The notes beneath the pieces were generated by a model, which ran no database searches, had not been told where the DNA came from, and saw nothing but the letters and a program-made list of their open reading frames with translations. The position numbers and the translations under genes are program-made. DNA of 64,000 nt, taken from NCBI RefSeq assembly GCF_003313325.1, contig NZ_QMHQ01000004.1, positions 186,001-250,000 of the forward strand, read 5' to 3'. The DNA comes from Pedobacter namyangjuensis. Lineage in GTDB: Bacteria; Bacteroidota; Bacteroidia; Sphingobacteriales; Sphingobacteriaceae. Of this stretch, positions 1 to 8,506 are shown piece after piece (the first letter of the stretch is position 1; every line of letters starts with the position of its first letter).

Positions 1-117
1 GGTAAATAGCTTCATTAAATCATCTACCGAGTAGATGTCGGCAAAAAAATTGGCTTTAACATCAATACCAAAAGTGTTGTAAGGTTTTAAAGAAACATTT
101 TGTTTTAGACTAAACAT
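1..117 (-). CDS. murB: UDP-N-acetylenolpyruvoylglucosamine reductase, N-terminal part
   Basis: Only the first 39 codons lie in the window; the gene runs off the left edge. The peptide begins MFSLKQNVSLKPYNTFGIDV, which matches the usual start of MurB in Bacteroidota (NVSLKPYNTFGID leads into the FAD-binding domain). MurB reduces UDP-GlcNAc-enolpyruvate to UDP-MurNAc with NADPH in cytoplasmic peptidoglycan synthesis. A -7 element TACATTTG on the minus strand (133-140) lies 15 nt before the ATG; no clear -33 TTTG is seen. Identity rests on the N-terminal motif alone. Confidence 0.8.
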   Translation of the reverse strand, partial: MFSLKQNVSLKPYNTFGIDVKANFFADIYSVDDLMKLFT

Positions 118-321
118 GCGTACGATTTTGTACAAATGTATTTATAAAAAATGATTGAAAACGATAAAAAGCCGCTTTGCTCAGGGTTACTATCTATCAT
201 TTTCACCTAGATAAATCCTCTATTCACCGATTTTCTATAGTTAAAAAACCTCGTTGAACCGTACTTTGCTAGCGATTATCATAGAAATAACATAATTAAA
301 GAACAAAAAATATATTTCACA

Positions 322-358
322 GGAAACTTTGGAATTAAAAAAAGTTTCCATAGTTTTG
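322..358 (+). promoter_or_regulatory. Promoter with embedded inverted-repeat operator for the tetR-efflux operon
   Basis: TTTG at 328-331, then exactly 19 nt, then TAGTTTTG at 351-358, a full match to the Bacteroidota promoter form. A perfect 9-bp inverted repeat, GGAAACTTT (322-330) and AAAGTTTCC (341-349), with a 10-nt spacer, spans the -33 box and reaches the -7 box. A bound dimer would block RNA polymerase. The first downstream gene is a TetR regulator, so autorepression and control of the efflux genes is the simplest reading (inference). Confidence 0.75.
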
Positions 359-485
359 CCCGCAATTTAGATGAAACGCCATGGATATTAATCAAGCAGA
401 AATTACAATAGCCGAAGAGATTAAAATTTTAATCAGAAAACTTTGGAGTTAATTAATTTCTAAAAAACACAAAGGGAGAAAAAAA

Positions 486-1112
486 TTGGAAGTAAAGGAA
501 TACATTGTAGAGGAAGCCGATAAACTTTTTTGCCAGTATGGTTTTAAAAGTGTTACGATGGATGATATTGCCAAACATTTGGGCATTTCTAAAAAAACCA
601 TCTACCAACATTTTAGCGATAAAAATGAATTGGTGAACATTTTAATTGAGGACAGGCTAAACTGCCAAGAATGCCTTACGCAAGAATCTGCTAAAAATGC
701 AGATAACGCTGTTGAGGAGATTTTTTATTCTTTGGTTAGCATGAACCAGTCTTTGGCAAACATGAATCCAAAAATGTTTTACGATTTACAAAAATACCAT
801 CCGCAAGCTTGGATATTTTTTAAGGAGTTTAAAGAAAAAGCTTTAGGAAAATCGATACGTAAAAACCTAGAGCGTGGAATTACCGAAGGCGTATACAGAG
901 AAGATATTAAGATTGATATTTTAACGCAGTTGAGGTTAGACCATGTAGAGATTATTTTTAATAACCACAGCCATTACATTATGGACAAGTACAATATTGC
1001 CCAAGTGATGATAGAAATTACAGAACATTTTTTATATGGTATTTGCAACGACAAAGGCCTAAACCTATTAAAAAACTACAAACAACAAACACTAGAAAAA
1101 ACCAAAAATTAA
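486..1112 (+). CDS. TetR/AcrR family transcriptional regulator
   Basis: A 208-residue protein with an N-terminal helix-turn-helix (about residues 10-50; VTMDDIAKHLGISKKTIYQH is a typical TetR recognition region) and a variable all-helical ligand domain. The start is TTG at 486: GGGAGA lies just upstream, and the reading frame has a stop at 450-452 with no in-frame ATG between. It is the first gene before a TolC/adaptor/RND pump set and lies under a promoter carrying a perfect inverted repeat, so it probably represses its own operon and releases on binding a pump substrate. The ligand cannot be read from the sequence. Confidence 0.9.
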   Translation: MEVKEYIVEEADKLFCQYGFKSVTMDDIAKHLGISKKTIYQHFSDKNELVNILIEDRLNCQECLTQESAKNADNAVEEIFYSLVSMNQSLANMNPKMFYDLQKYHPQAWIFFKEFKEKALGKSIRKNLERGITEGVYREDIKIDILTQLRLDHVEIIFNNHSHYIMDKYNIAQVMIEITEHFLYGICNDKGLNLLKNYKQQTLEKTKN

Positions 1113-1134
1113 AAACCTTAAAAACACAATACAT

Positions 1135-2475
1135 ATGCTTAAAATAAATATGGTAAAATTATTAGTCATCCTATTAACGGTTGCTGTTTTGCCAAAGGTT
1201 GTTGTAGCGCAACAGCCATTAACTTTAAAAGACGCTTTAACTTTCGCTTTGCAACAAAATACTAAAGTGCGCAAATCGAAATTAGACATAGAAGGCGGAA
1301 GATATAAAGTACAGGAAGTTAGAGCGCAGGCTTTACCGCAACTTAGCGGCAACGTTGGCTTAACCTATAATGCAATAATCGGCCAGCAGGTAGTAGATTT
1401 TGGTGGACAATTGCAAACATTAAAATTTGGCCAGAAATGGAATTCTACAGCTGGCTTACAACTTTCGCAACAGCTTTTTAACCAACAGGTTTTTACTGGT
1501 TTACAAGCTGCCAGATCTAGTGAAGAATATTACAACCTCACTTCTCAATTAACAGAAGAACAAATTTTAGAACTGGTTGCCAACAACTACTATCAAGTAT
1601 TGGTTAACAGAGAGCAATTGAACGTAATTGACAAAAACATAAAAAACGTAAAGGTTATCGAGAAAATCATTAACAATCAATACGAAAACGGACTTGCCAA
1701 AAAGATTGATGTTGATCGTATCAAAGTAAACCTAACCAATTTAGAAACCCAACGCGAGCAAACTTTAAATGCAATTACGCAGTTAGAAAACCAATTAAAA
1801 TTCTCTATGGGTATGCCGGTTAATAATGAAATTATTTTACCTGCTACTGAACTTACCGAAGTTACTCAACTTCCGGTTTTTACAGATTCTATTAGTTTGG
1901 CTAACAGAACAGAGATTAAGCTTTTAAACAATCAAGACAAATTACTATCGTTACAAAGAAAAGCTTATGTTGCAGAATACTATCCAAGTTTGGCACTTAC
2001 AGGAAATTATACCTATTCTAGCCAGAGCAACAGTTTCGACTTTTTGACCACGAATGCCTCGGCAATTGGCTTTGGTTCATCAGCCATTGGCTTAACGCTT
2101 AAAGTACCAATCTTTAACGGTTTTTTAACTCGCTCTAAAGTTCGCCAGGCAGATGTAGATATCGCGAAAGCAAAAGAAGATAGAAAAGAAACGACTAACT
2201 CTTTAAACCTAGCTTACGAGAATGCCAAAATTCAGTTGCGCAATAGTTTAAATACTATAAAAGCGCAAAAGAAAAATGCTGAATTGGCTGACGAGATTTA
2301 CAGAAGTACGCAAAACAATTATAACAATGGCTTAGCTACTTTAACCGATTTATTGGATACAGAAAGCTCACTTACCGAAGCGCAAAATAGCTATACACAA
2401 GCTTTGCTAAATTATAAAATTGCCGAAATACAACTAATTAAATCAAACGGAAACATCAAATCTCTAATACAATAA
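1135..2475 (+). CDS. TolC family outer membrane efflux protein
   Basis: 446 residues with an N-terminal signal peptide ending near VVVAQ, followed by two OEP-type repeats rich in long amphipathic helices (for example LNLAYENAKIQLRNSLNT and LTEAQNSYTQALLNYKIAEI) and a GLATLTDLLDTE motif common in TolC family proteins. It should form the trimeric outer membrane channel and periplasmic tunnel of the tripartite pump encoded by the next two genes. It follows tetR by 22 nt and precedes the adaptor by 31 nt, so co-transcription is likely. ATG at 1153 is an alternative start that also keeps the signal peptide. No lipobox is visible. Confidence 0.93.
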   Translation: MLKINMVKLLVILLTVAVLPKVVVAQQPLTLKDALTFALQQNTKVRKSKLDIEGGRYKVQEVRAQALPQLSGNVGLTYNAIIGQQVVDFGGQLQTLKFGQKWNSTAGLQLSQQLFNQQVFTGLQAARSSEEYYNLTSQLTEEQILELVANNYYQVLVNREQLNVIDKNIKNVKVIEKIINNQYENGLAKKIDVDRIKVNLTNLETQREQTLNAITQLENQLKFSMGMPVNNEIILPATELTEVTQLPVFTDSISLANRTEIKLLNNQDKLLSLQRKAYVAEYYPSLALTGNYTYSSQSNSFDFLTTNASAIGFGSSAIGLTLKVPIFNGFLTRSKVRQADVDIAKAKEDRKETTNSLNLAYENAKIQLRNSLNTIKAQKKNAELADEIYRSTQNNYNNGLATLTDLLDTESSLTEAQNSYTQALLNYKIAEIQLIKSNGNIKSLIQ

Positions 2476-2506
2476 AACTGTAGTTGAAGAAATAAATAAA
2501 CAGAAA

Positions 2507-3571
2507 ATGAAAAGAATAATAATTATAGTAGTCGTAGTAATAGCCGTACTTGGTCTTATTGCTTATGTATTAACCAATAACAAAAAGAAAAGTGAAGAAA
2601 CTACAGCTTTTATTGCTAAAGGTAGTGGATCTGTTGCCGTTAAAACTGCAGAAGTTGCCCGTAAAGAGATTGATCTTGATTTTACAGCAAACGGAAACTT
2701 TGCACCAAACCAGGAATTAAACTTTAGCGCTGAAAATTCAGGTCGCGTTAGCAAGATTTATGTTGAAGAAGGTAGCAGAGTAAGCAAAGGAACTGTTTTA
2801 GCAAGAATTGATGCGGAGATTTTAAATACAGATAGAGAAACGGCCGAAGCAACTTACCAAAATGCCGTAAGAGATTTATCTCGTTACGAAAGTTCTTTTA
2901 AAACAGGTGGTGTAACCCAACAACAGTTAGATCAAGCTAAACTTACTGCAGAAAACGCAAAACTACGTTTACAGCAACAACAACGTAAGTTAAATGATGC
3001 TAACATTCGCTCATCTATTAATGGTATCGTTAACAAAAAAATGATTGAAGTTGGTGCTGTTGTAGCTCCTGGAACGCAATTGTTCGAGTTGGTTGATGTT
3101 TCTAAATTGAAATTGAAAGTAAACGTTAACGAAAGTCAGGTTGCTAACTTAAAAATTGGTGATGCTGTTCAAATTCAATCGTCGGTTTTCCCAACTGAAA
3201 AATTTTCTGGAAAAGTAACTTTTATTGCAGCAAAAGCTGATGAAACTTTAAACTTCCCGATTGAGGTTGAAGTAACGAACAATGCTAAAACCAGCTTAAA
3301 AGCAGGAATGTACGGAACAGCATTGTTTAAATTCCCTAAACAAGCACCAGCAATCTTGGTACCACGTACTGCTTTTGTTGGTAGTGTAAGTAGCAATGAG
3401 GTATATGTTTTAAACAAATCTAAAAACACCGCCGAAATACGCAAAGTTGTTTCTGGACGTATTTTGGGAGAAAACGTAGAAGTTCTTGAAGGCTTAAAAG
3501 AAGGAGAAACAGTGATTACTAGTGGTCAAATTAACTTGACCGAAGGCACTCCTGTTAGTATTATTAAGTAA
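2507..3571 (+). CDS. RND efflux periplasmic adaptor (membrane fusion protein)
   Basis: 354 residues. One N-terminal membrane helix (about residues 3-22) anchors it; there is no lipobox. A lipoyl-like half motif (SGRVSKIYVEEGSRVSKGTV), a helical hairpin with Q-rich turns, the second lipoyl half (NDANIRSSINGIVNKK), a beta-barrel domain and a membrane-proximal domain follow in the order usual for HlyD/AcrA adaptors. It bridges the inner membrane pump and the outer membrane channel. Gene order tolC-adaptor-pump is standard in Bacteroidota. Confidence 0.93.
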   Translation: MKRIIIIVVVVIAVLGLIAYVLTNNKKKSEETTAFIAKGSGSVAVKTAEVARKEIDLDFTANGNFAPNQELNFSAENSGRVSKIYVEEGSRVSKGTVLARIDAEILNTDRETAEATYQNAVRDLSRYESSFKTGGVTQQQLDQAKLTAENAKLRLQQQQRKLNDANIRSSINGIVNKKMIEVGAVVAPGTQLFELVDVSKLKLKVNVNESQVANLKIGDAVQIQSSVFPTEKFSGKVTFIAAKADETLNFPIEVEVTNNAKTSLKAGMYGTALFKFPKQAPAILVPRTAFVGSVSSNEVYVLNKSKNTAEIRKVVSGRILGENVEVLEGLKEGETVITSGQINLTEGTPVSIIK

Positions 3572-3583
3572 AAAACAGATTTG

Positions 3584-3622
3584 AGATATGAGATTTGAGA
3601 CCGGTTCTCATCTCTCATATCT
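3584..3622. repeat. Imperfect intergenic palindrome
   Basis: Arms 3584-3600 and 3606-3622 (17 nt each, 15 of 17 complementary) surround the 5-nt spacer CCGGT between the adaptor and pump genes. The arms consist of GAGATATGAGATTTGAGA-type words. It has no T-run and lies inside a likely operon, so it is not a simple terminator; in RNA it could form a hairpin that tunes pump expression or protects the upstream message. Similar low-complexity palindromes occur at 16681-16708 and 56110-56163. Confidence 0.6.
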
Positions 3623-3649
3623 AACTTCTAACATCTCAATAAATAGAAA

Positions 3650-6600
3650 ATGAAAATCACTGATATATCCATAAAAAGACCTTCATTGGTAATTGTAGTG
3701 TTTACCGCACTTACTTTGCTAGGTTTACTGAGTTATTTCTCGTTAGGATATGAGCTTTTGCCAAAGTTCTCTCCAAACGTAGTATCTATCTCTACTATTT
3801 ATCCCGGTGCTTCGCCAAATGAGGTTGAAAGTACCGTAACCAAAAAAATCGAGGACGCGGTTTCTTCGATGGAAAACATCAAGAAAATTAACGCAAACTC
3901 TTACGAAAGTTTATCGGTTGTTATTATAACCTTAACTGATAAAGCAGAAATAGATATCGCCCTTAACGATGCGCAAAGAAAGGTAAACGCAATTTTAGCC
4001 GATTTGCCAGACGATGTTAAACAACCATCGTTAAGTAAGTTCTCGTTAGATGATTTCCCTGTAATCACGATGTCTGCATCGGGTAACATGGACGATATTT
4101 CGTTCTACGATTTAATGGACAAACGTATTGCGCCGATCATTTCTCGTGTATCTGGTGTAGCACAAGTAAACCTAATTGGTGGTGCAGAGCGTGAAATTAA
4201 AGTAGCCTTAGATGCTAAAAAAATGCAAGGTTATGGCTTATCTGTACCTGCAGTACAACAAGCTATCTTAGCTTCTAACTTAGATTTTCCTACGGGTAGT
4301 GTAAAAACTAAAGCACAAGACATTTTGGTGCGTTTATCTGGTAAATATGCCAACGTAGAAGAAATGCGTAGTTTGGTAGTAAGCACAGGTAAAGATGGTG
4401 CTCAAATCCGCTTAGGAGATATTGCCGATATTCAGGATACACAAAAAGAAACTGAAAAAATTGCCCGTATCAACAGAGGTAACTCAATTGCGGTACAAAT
4501 TATTAAACAAAGTGATGCTAACGCAGTAACGGTAAGTGAAGGCACAAAAGAGACCATTGCAAAACTAAAAGAAGATTATAAAAACATAGGTCTGGATATT
4601 AAAATTGTAAACGATAGTTCTGTTTATACGTTAGAATCTGCAGATGCTGTAATCCACGATTTAATTATTGCAATTATACTGGTAGCAGTTGTAATGCTTT
4701 TCTTCTTACATAGCTTGCGTAATGCGGTTATTGTAATGGTTTCCATTCCGGCCTCGTTAATTGCAACCTTTATCGGTATCAGTTTATTTGGTTACACCTT
4801 AAATTTGATGTCTTTACTAGGTTTATCGCTCGTGGTGGGTATCTTGGTTGATGATGCGATTGTGGTTTTGGAGAACATTCAACGCCACATGGAGATGGGT
4901 AAAAACAAAGTTCGTGCTGCTATAGATGGTACACGTGAAATCGGTTTTACCGTAGTTTCCATCACTTTCGTAATTGTGGTAGTGTTCTTCCCTATTGCTA
5001 TTAGTACGGGTATGGTGGCTAACATTTTACGCCAATTCTGTGTGGTGGTAATCATCTCTACCCTATTATCATTGGTAGCTTCATTTACAATCGTTCCGTT
5101 AATTTTCTCTCGTTACGGTAAGCTAGAACGTATAGAAGGTAAAAATGCTTTTGGTAAATTCATTTTATGGTTCGAAAAACAACTGCAAAAATTTACGAAC
5201 TGGATTACTGGATTATTAGAGTGGACACTTAAAAACAAAGCAATTACATTGGTTTCGATGTTTGTGTTGCTTCTTTCTTCTTGCGGATTATTAGCAGGCG
5301 GTTATATCGGTTTCGAGTTCTTCCCTAAATCTGATAAAGGTGAGTTCTTACTACAAATTGAGATGCCTAAAGATGTTTCTTTAGAGCAAACCAACCTTTA
5401 TACCCAAAAAGCGGAGAACTACCTAAGCGAGAAAAAAGAAGTTGTTCAGATGATTACCACCGTTGGTCAATCTAGTGAAGGTATGGGAGGTACAACTGCT
5501 ACCGCTTATAAATCAGAGATTAACATTAAGTTGGTAGAGAAACCAGAGCGTGACAATAAATCTTCGGATATTATTTCTACAACTTACACCCGTGAGCTAG
5601 AGAAAATATTGGTAGGTGCAAAAATCAAAACCGTGCCGATAGGTATTTTAGGCACAGCCGACGACTCTCCTATTCAATTTGTGGTAATGGGCTCTGAGCT
5701 AGACAGCGTTATGGCTTTTGCAGAGAAAGCGGCTGGCGTTTTAGCAAAAATCCCTGGAGCTACGCAAACCAAGCTTTCGGTAGAAAAAGGAACACCAGAA
5801 ATTAACGTAAAAGTAGACCGTGATAAAATGTCGGCATTAGGCTTAAATTTATCAACTGTAGGTTCTACCATGCAAACTGCTTTTGCTGGTAATACCGATG
5901 GTAAATTCCGCCAGGGCGAATACGAGTACGACATCAATATTCAATATCAAGATTTCGATCGTAAGGATATTGACGATGTACGAAACCTAATATTCGTAAA
6001 CCAGGCTGGACAACAAATTAAGCTTTCTCAATTTGCAGATATTAAAGAAGGTTCTGGACCAAGTTTATTAGAGCGTTTAAACAAATCTACTTCGGTAACC
6101 GTTAAAGCGCAAACTGTGGGCAGACCAACAGGTTCTGTTGTAACAGATTTCCAAACAGCTTTAGATAAAATGAAAAAACCTGCCGGCATTAGCTTCTACT
6201 GGGCCGGTGATCAAGAGAACCAAAGCGAAGGTTTTGGTACTTTAGGTATCGCCTTATTAGCTGCTATTGTTTTGGTTTACCTAATTATGGTTGCTCTTTA
6301 CGATAGTTTTGTTTATCCGTTTGTGGTAATGTTCTCGCTACCGCTGGCGTTAATTGGTGCCTTGCTAGCATTGGCTTTAACCAACAACGCTTTGGGTATC
6401 TTCACCATCCTCGGTTTTATTATGCTAATGGGTTTGGTAGCTAAAAACGCTATTATCTTGGTCGATTTTACCAACCAAATGAAAGCGCAAGGAAAATCTA
6501 CACATGAAGCCTTAATTTTGGCCAACCACGCTCGTTTACGTCCAATTTTAATGACCACCATTGCCATGGTTATCGGTATGTTGCCTATTGCATTAGCAAG

Positions 6601-6820
6601 TGGTGCTGGTGCCGATTGGAAAAACGGTTTGGCCTGGGTAATTATTGGAGGTTTAACAAGTTCGCTCTTCTTAACCTTGGTAGTTGTACCAGTAATGTAT
6701 CAAATTTTCGATAACCTGTTAGAGAGATTTGGTTTCAATAAAAAAGGTCAGACTATTGAAGAAGCGATAGCTGAACCTTACGAGCACAAAGAAGTAAATG
6801 AGTGGGAACAACACCACTAA
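3650..6820 (+). CDS. RND efflux pump permease (AcrB/HAE1-like)
   Basis: 1056 residues, the normal length of HAE1 pumps. It has an N-terminal membrane helix, a large periplasmic porter loop, a block of helices with the proton-relay motif VVGILVDDAIVVLEN (paired Asp near residue 400), a second periplasmic loop and a C-terminal helix block (MLMGLVAKNAIILVDF). It should drive proton-coupled export of drugs, detergents or lipids through the adaptor and TolC-like channel encoded upstream. A strong terminator follows, so it is the last gene of the operon. Substrate range is unknown. Confidence 0.95.
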   Translation: MKITDISIKRPSLVIVVFTALTLLGLLSYFSLGYELLPKFSPNVVSISTIYPGASPNEVESTVTKKIEDAVSSMENIKKINANSYESLSVVIITLTDKAEIDIALNDAQRKVNAILADLPDDVKQPSLSKFSLDDFPVITMSASGNMDDISFYDLMDKRIAPIISRVSGVAQVNLIGGAEREIKVALDAKKMQGYGLSVPAVQQAILASNLDFPTGSVKTKAQDILVRLSGKYANVEEMRSLVVSTGKDGAQIRLGDIADIQDTQKETEKIARINRGNSIAVQIIKQSDANAVTVSEGTKETIAKLKEDYKNIGLDIKIVNDSSVYTLESADAVIHDLIIAIILVAVVMLFFLHSLRNAVIVMVSIPASLIATFIGISLFGYTLNLMSLLGLSLVVGILVDDAIVVLENIQRHMEMGKNKVRAAIDGTREIGFTVVSITFVIVVVFFPIAISTGMVANILRQFCVVVIISTLLSLVASFTIVPLIFSRYGKLERIEGKNAFGKFILWFEKQLQKFTNWITGLLEWTLKNKAITLVSMFVLLLSSCGLLAGGYIGFEFFPKSDKGEFLLQIEMPKDVSLEQTNLYTQKAENYLSEKKEVVQMITTVGQSSEGMGGTTATAYKSEINIKLVEKPERDNKSSDIISTTYTRELEKILVGAKIKTVPIGILGTADDSPIQFVVMGSELDSVMAFAEKAAGVLAKIPGATQTKLSVEKGTPEINVKVDRDKMSALGLNLSTVGSTMQTAFAGNTDGKFRQGEYEYDINIQYQDFDRKDIDDVRNLIFVNQAGQQIKLSQFADIKEGSGPSLLERLNKSTSVTVKAQTVGRPTGSVVTDFQTALDKMKKPAGISFYWAGDQENQSEGFGTLGIALLAAIVLVYLIMVALYDSFVYPFVVMFSLPLALIGALLALALTNNALGIFTILGFIMLMGLVAKNAIILVDFTNQMKAQGKSTHEALILANHARLRPILMTTIAMVIGMLPIALASGAGADWKNGLAWVIIGGLTSSLFLTLVVVPVMYQIFDNLLERFGFNKKGQTIEEAIAEPYEHKEVNEWEQHH

Positions 6821-6847
6821 AAGATAATTTTTCCCAAAAAATGCTTA

Positions 6848-6885
6848 AGCGGCCGTTTATTAATTTAAACGGTCGCTTTTGTTTT
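6848..6885 (+). terminator. Rho-independent terminator of the efflux operon
   Basis: Stem 6848-6859 (AGCGGCCGTTTA) pairs with 6866-6877 (TAAACGGTCGCT) with one G-U pair, loop of 6 nt, followed by a T-rich run TTTTGTTTT. It lies 27 nt after the pump stop codon. Confidence 0.85.
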
Positions 6886-6939
6886 AGAGCATGTTTTTTA
6901 TTCGAAAAGCAAATTTCGTGGTCAGTCTGTTATTTAAGC

Positions 6940-6999
6940 CGGGCTATCCACTTCAATCCCCGAAGAAAAATCGGGGTATTTCCGTTGCTATCCCGTTTA
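6940..6999. repeat. REP-like imperfect palindrome, copy A
   Basis: The element begins CGGGCTATCCACTTCAATC and ends TATTTCCGTTGCTATCCCG, so the ends pair (CGGG/CCCG), with an inner CCCCGA/TCGGGG hairpin at 6958-6976. The same arms recur at 12692-12819 and 58010-58086 with different cores. It sits between the efflux terminator and the next gene. No coding sequence is recognised in the 6886-7106 gap. Confidence 0.6.
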
Positions 7000-7106
7000 G
7001 TTAACTTAAACCTGCTCTACTTAAAAAAATTCTATTAGATGTAAGTTTTTCTAATAACCTGCTACTAATGTTAAAAACAACATCAGTTCAAATTAAAGCA
7101 GAGACC

Positions 7107-7298
7107 ATGAAAATCAAACTTCTTATCGCCATCATCATAACCTTGTTTATCAGTTGCGAAAAAACATCTTCGCCAGATGGAAGGGCTCAATTAAGAGATG
7201 CAGAACTTTCTCAAAGAATAAACAGATTAGAGAAAAAACAAATCATTATTTTAGATAGCTTACAAATTCTAAAAAAGAAAATCGAATCCTTAAATTAA
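7107..7298 (+). CDS. Small putative lipoprotein with coiled-coil segment
   Basis: 63 residues from ATG 7107: a short hydrophobic signal (MKIKLLIAIIITLFISC) ending in a lipobox Cys at residue 17, then a polar region with a heptad-like helix (RINRLEKKQIIILDSLQILK). A longer frame from 7068 would put the signal 13 residues inside, so 7107 is the better start. It ends 16 nt before the ECF sigma gene and may be co-transcribed. No known family is recognised; a short Lpp-like spacer or a sensor part of the sigma locus is possible but not shown. Confidence 0.65.
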   Translation: MKIKLLIAIIITLFISCEKTSSPDGRAQLRDAELSQRINRLEKKQIIILDSLQILKKKIESLN

Positions 7299-7314
7299 AA
7301 AGATAATTTAATCG

Positions 7315-7797
7315 ATGAGTGAAACCCAATTTCTTCAATTGCTTTCCCAAAACCAAGGAATTATAGGTAAGGTTTGCAGCATTTATTGCAATCACAGGGA
7401 AGATTATGAAGATTTATTTCAAGAAATTACCTACCAAGCTTGGAAGGGTTTTGCTTCTTTTAGAGGCGATGCCAAATTTAGCACTTGGTTATATCGTATT
7501 GCTTTAAATACAGCAATCAGCTCGTTTAGAAAACGCAAACCCAACATCGACTTTTTATCAGAAATTCCAGATACCGTTACAGAAACCTCCACTTTCGAAG
7601 AAGATGAAAAACAACATTTACTAGCCGCTATTAAACAGTTAAATGAAGCTGATAGAGCCATAATTGCACTGTATTTGGAAGAAATGAGTTATCAGGAAAT
7701 TGCAGCCATTATCGGTATTACTGAAAACAACGTTGGCGTAAAAATTACCCGAATTAAAAACAAACTACACCAAATTTTAACAAATGGAAAAAGATAA
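7315..7797 (+). CDS. ECF-type RNA polymerase sigma factor
   Basis: 160 residues with sigma-70 region 2 (YCNHREDYEDLFQEITYQAW, and FSTWLYRIALNTAIS) and region 4 (LEEMSYQEIAAIIGITENNV, a helix-turn-helix for the -35 box). Regions 1 and 3 are absent, as in ECF sigma factors. The stop codon overlaps the next gene by 14 nt, the usual layout for a sigma/anti-sigma pair. The ECF group and the signal cannot be read from the sequence. Confidence 0.92.
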   Translation: MSETQFLQLLSQNQGIIGKVCSIYCNHREDYEDLFQEITYQAWKGFASFRGDAKFSTWLYRIALNTAISSFRKRKPNIDFLSEIPDTVTETSTFEEDEKQHLLAAIKQLNEADRAIIALYLEEMSYQEIAAIIGITENNVGVKITRIKNKLHQILTNGKR

Positions 7798-8332
7798 GCT
7801 AAAATCGATTTGGAAAACAATACCAATTCAACACAAAAGTGATATTGAATTAACGAAAATGCTCAAAGAGCAAAATCATCCTGTTTTAAATGCTATTAAA
7901 AAACAGGCATTTTTTGAGTTATTTGCTTTTGCCAGTTTTTTAGTCTGCTACTATACTATGTTTGATGGAGCAAAAAAAAGCTCTTTAGCAAATTTAGCAT
8001 TGGTTTTTGCCATTTCAATAAATATGCTGCATCACCTTAAAGGATATAGATTACAACAGATATTTAGGGCTAGTGAAAACGTTTTGGAAGATTTAAAACG
8101 TTTTGCCGTTAAATTAAAATCGTATCAATTAGAAACGCTTATTGCCAAAATCGTTTTTATTGCTGGTATGGGTATTTTTTTTACCAATGGCATTCAACTC
8201 ACAGCAAATAAATGGTGGGCAATTGGATTGATAGTGATCATTTTTACAATGCAACTTATCTTTTTAAATAGCGTTTGGGTAAATAGAATAAGAAAAATTA
8301 AAACAACACTTATGGAATTTGAGAACGCCTAA
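7784..8332 (+). CDS. Four-helix membrane protein, candidate anti-sigma factor
   Basis: 182 residues, overlapping the sigma gene by 14 nt. A soluble N-terminal part of about 40 residues (MEKDKLKSIWKTIPIQHK onward) is followed by two hydrophobic pairs (about 47-63 and 67-83; 125-143 and 145-163) with a cationic linker between. The overlap implies translational coupling with the sigma factor. It has no zinc-binding HxxxCxxC motif or FecR domain, so an anti-sigma role is inferred only from position and topology. Confidence 0.8.
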   Translation: MEKDKLKSIWKTIPIQHKSDIELTKMLKEQNHPVLNAIKKQAFFELFAFASFLVCYYTMFDGAKKSSLANLALVFAISINMLHHLKGYRLQQIFRASENVLEDLKRFAVKLKSYQLETLIAKIVFIAGMGIFFTNGIQLTANKWWAIGLIVIIFTMQLIFLNSVWVNRIRKIKTTLMEFENA

Positions 8333-8402
8333 TTTTATAAAAAATAGTATAATTTACCACCACCTTTGTTATATAAACCCGGTTAAAGTGAAAAACTTTT
8401 GA

Positions 8403-8436
8403 TTATTGGCAGTCTGAGCTTGTCGAAGACCAATAA
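8403..8436. repeat. Intergenic hairpin with CTGAGCTTGTCGAAG core
   Basis: TTATTGG (8403-8409) pairs with CCAATAA (8430-8436) around a core CTGAGCTTGTCGAAG. The reverse complement of CTGAGCTTGTGGAAG, one base different, occurs in the repeat at 58010-58086, so the word is dispersed. It lies in the convergent gap after the candidate anti-sigma gene. It has no T-run, so terminator function is uncertain. Confidence 0.45.
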
Positions 8437-8506
8437 GCAAAATTTGCAACGGAAAACGGGACAGAAATTGCCAAACGCAAATTCCAATCGTTTACAAAAA
8501 ATTAAA

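Noticed and set aside
1092..1352. 86-codon minus-strand frame over the tolC start
   Set aside because: Antisense to a clear TolC signal peptide and mature domain.
6802..7038. 78-codon plus-strand frame after the pump gene
   Set aside because: It runs through the terminator hairpin and a dispersed repeat; no start context or family.
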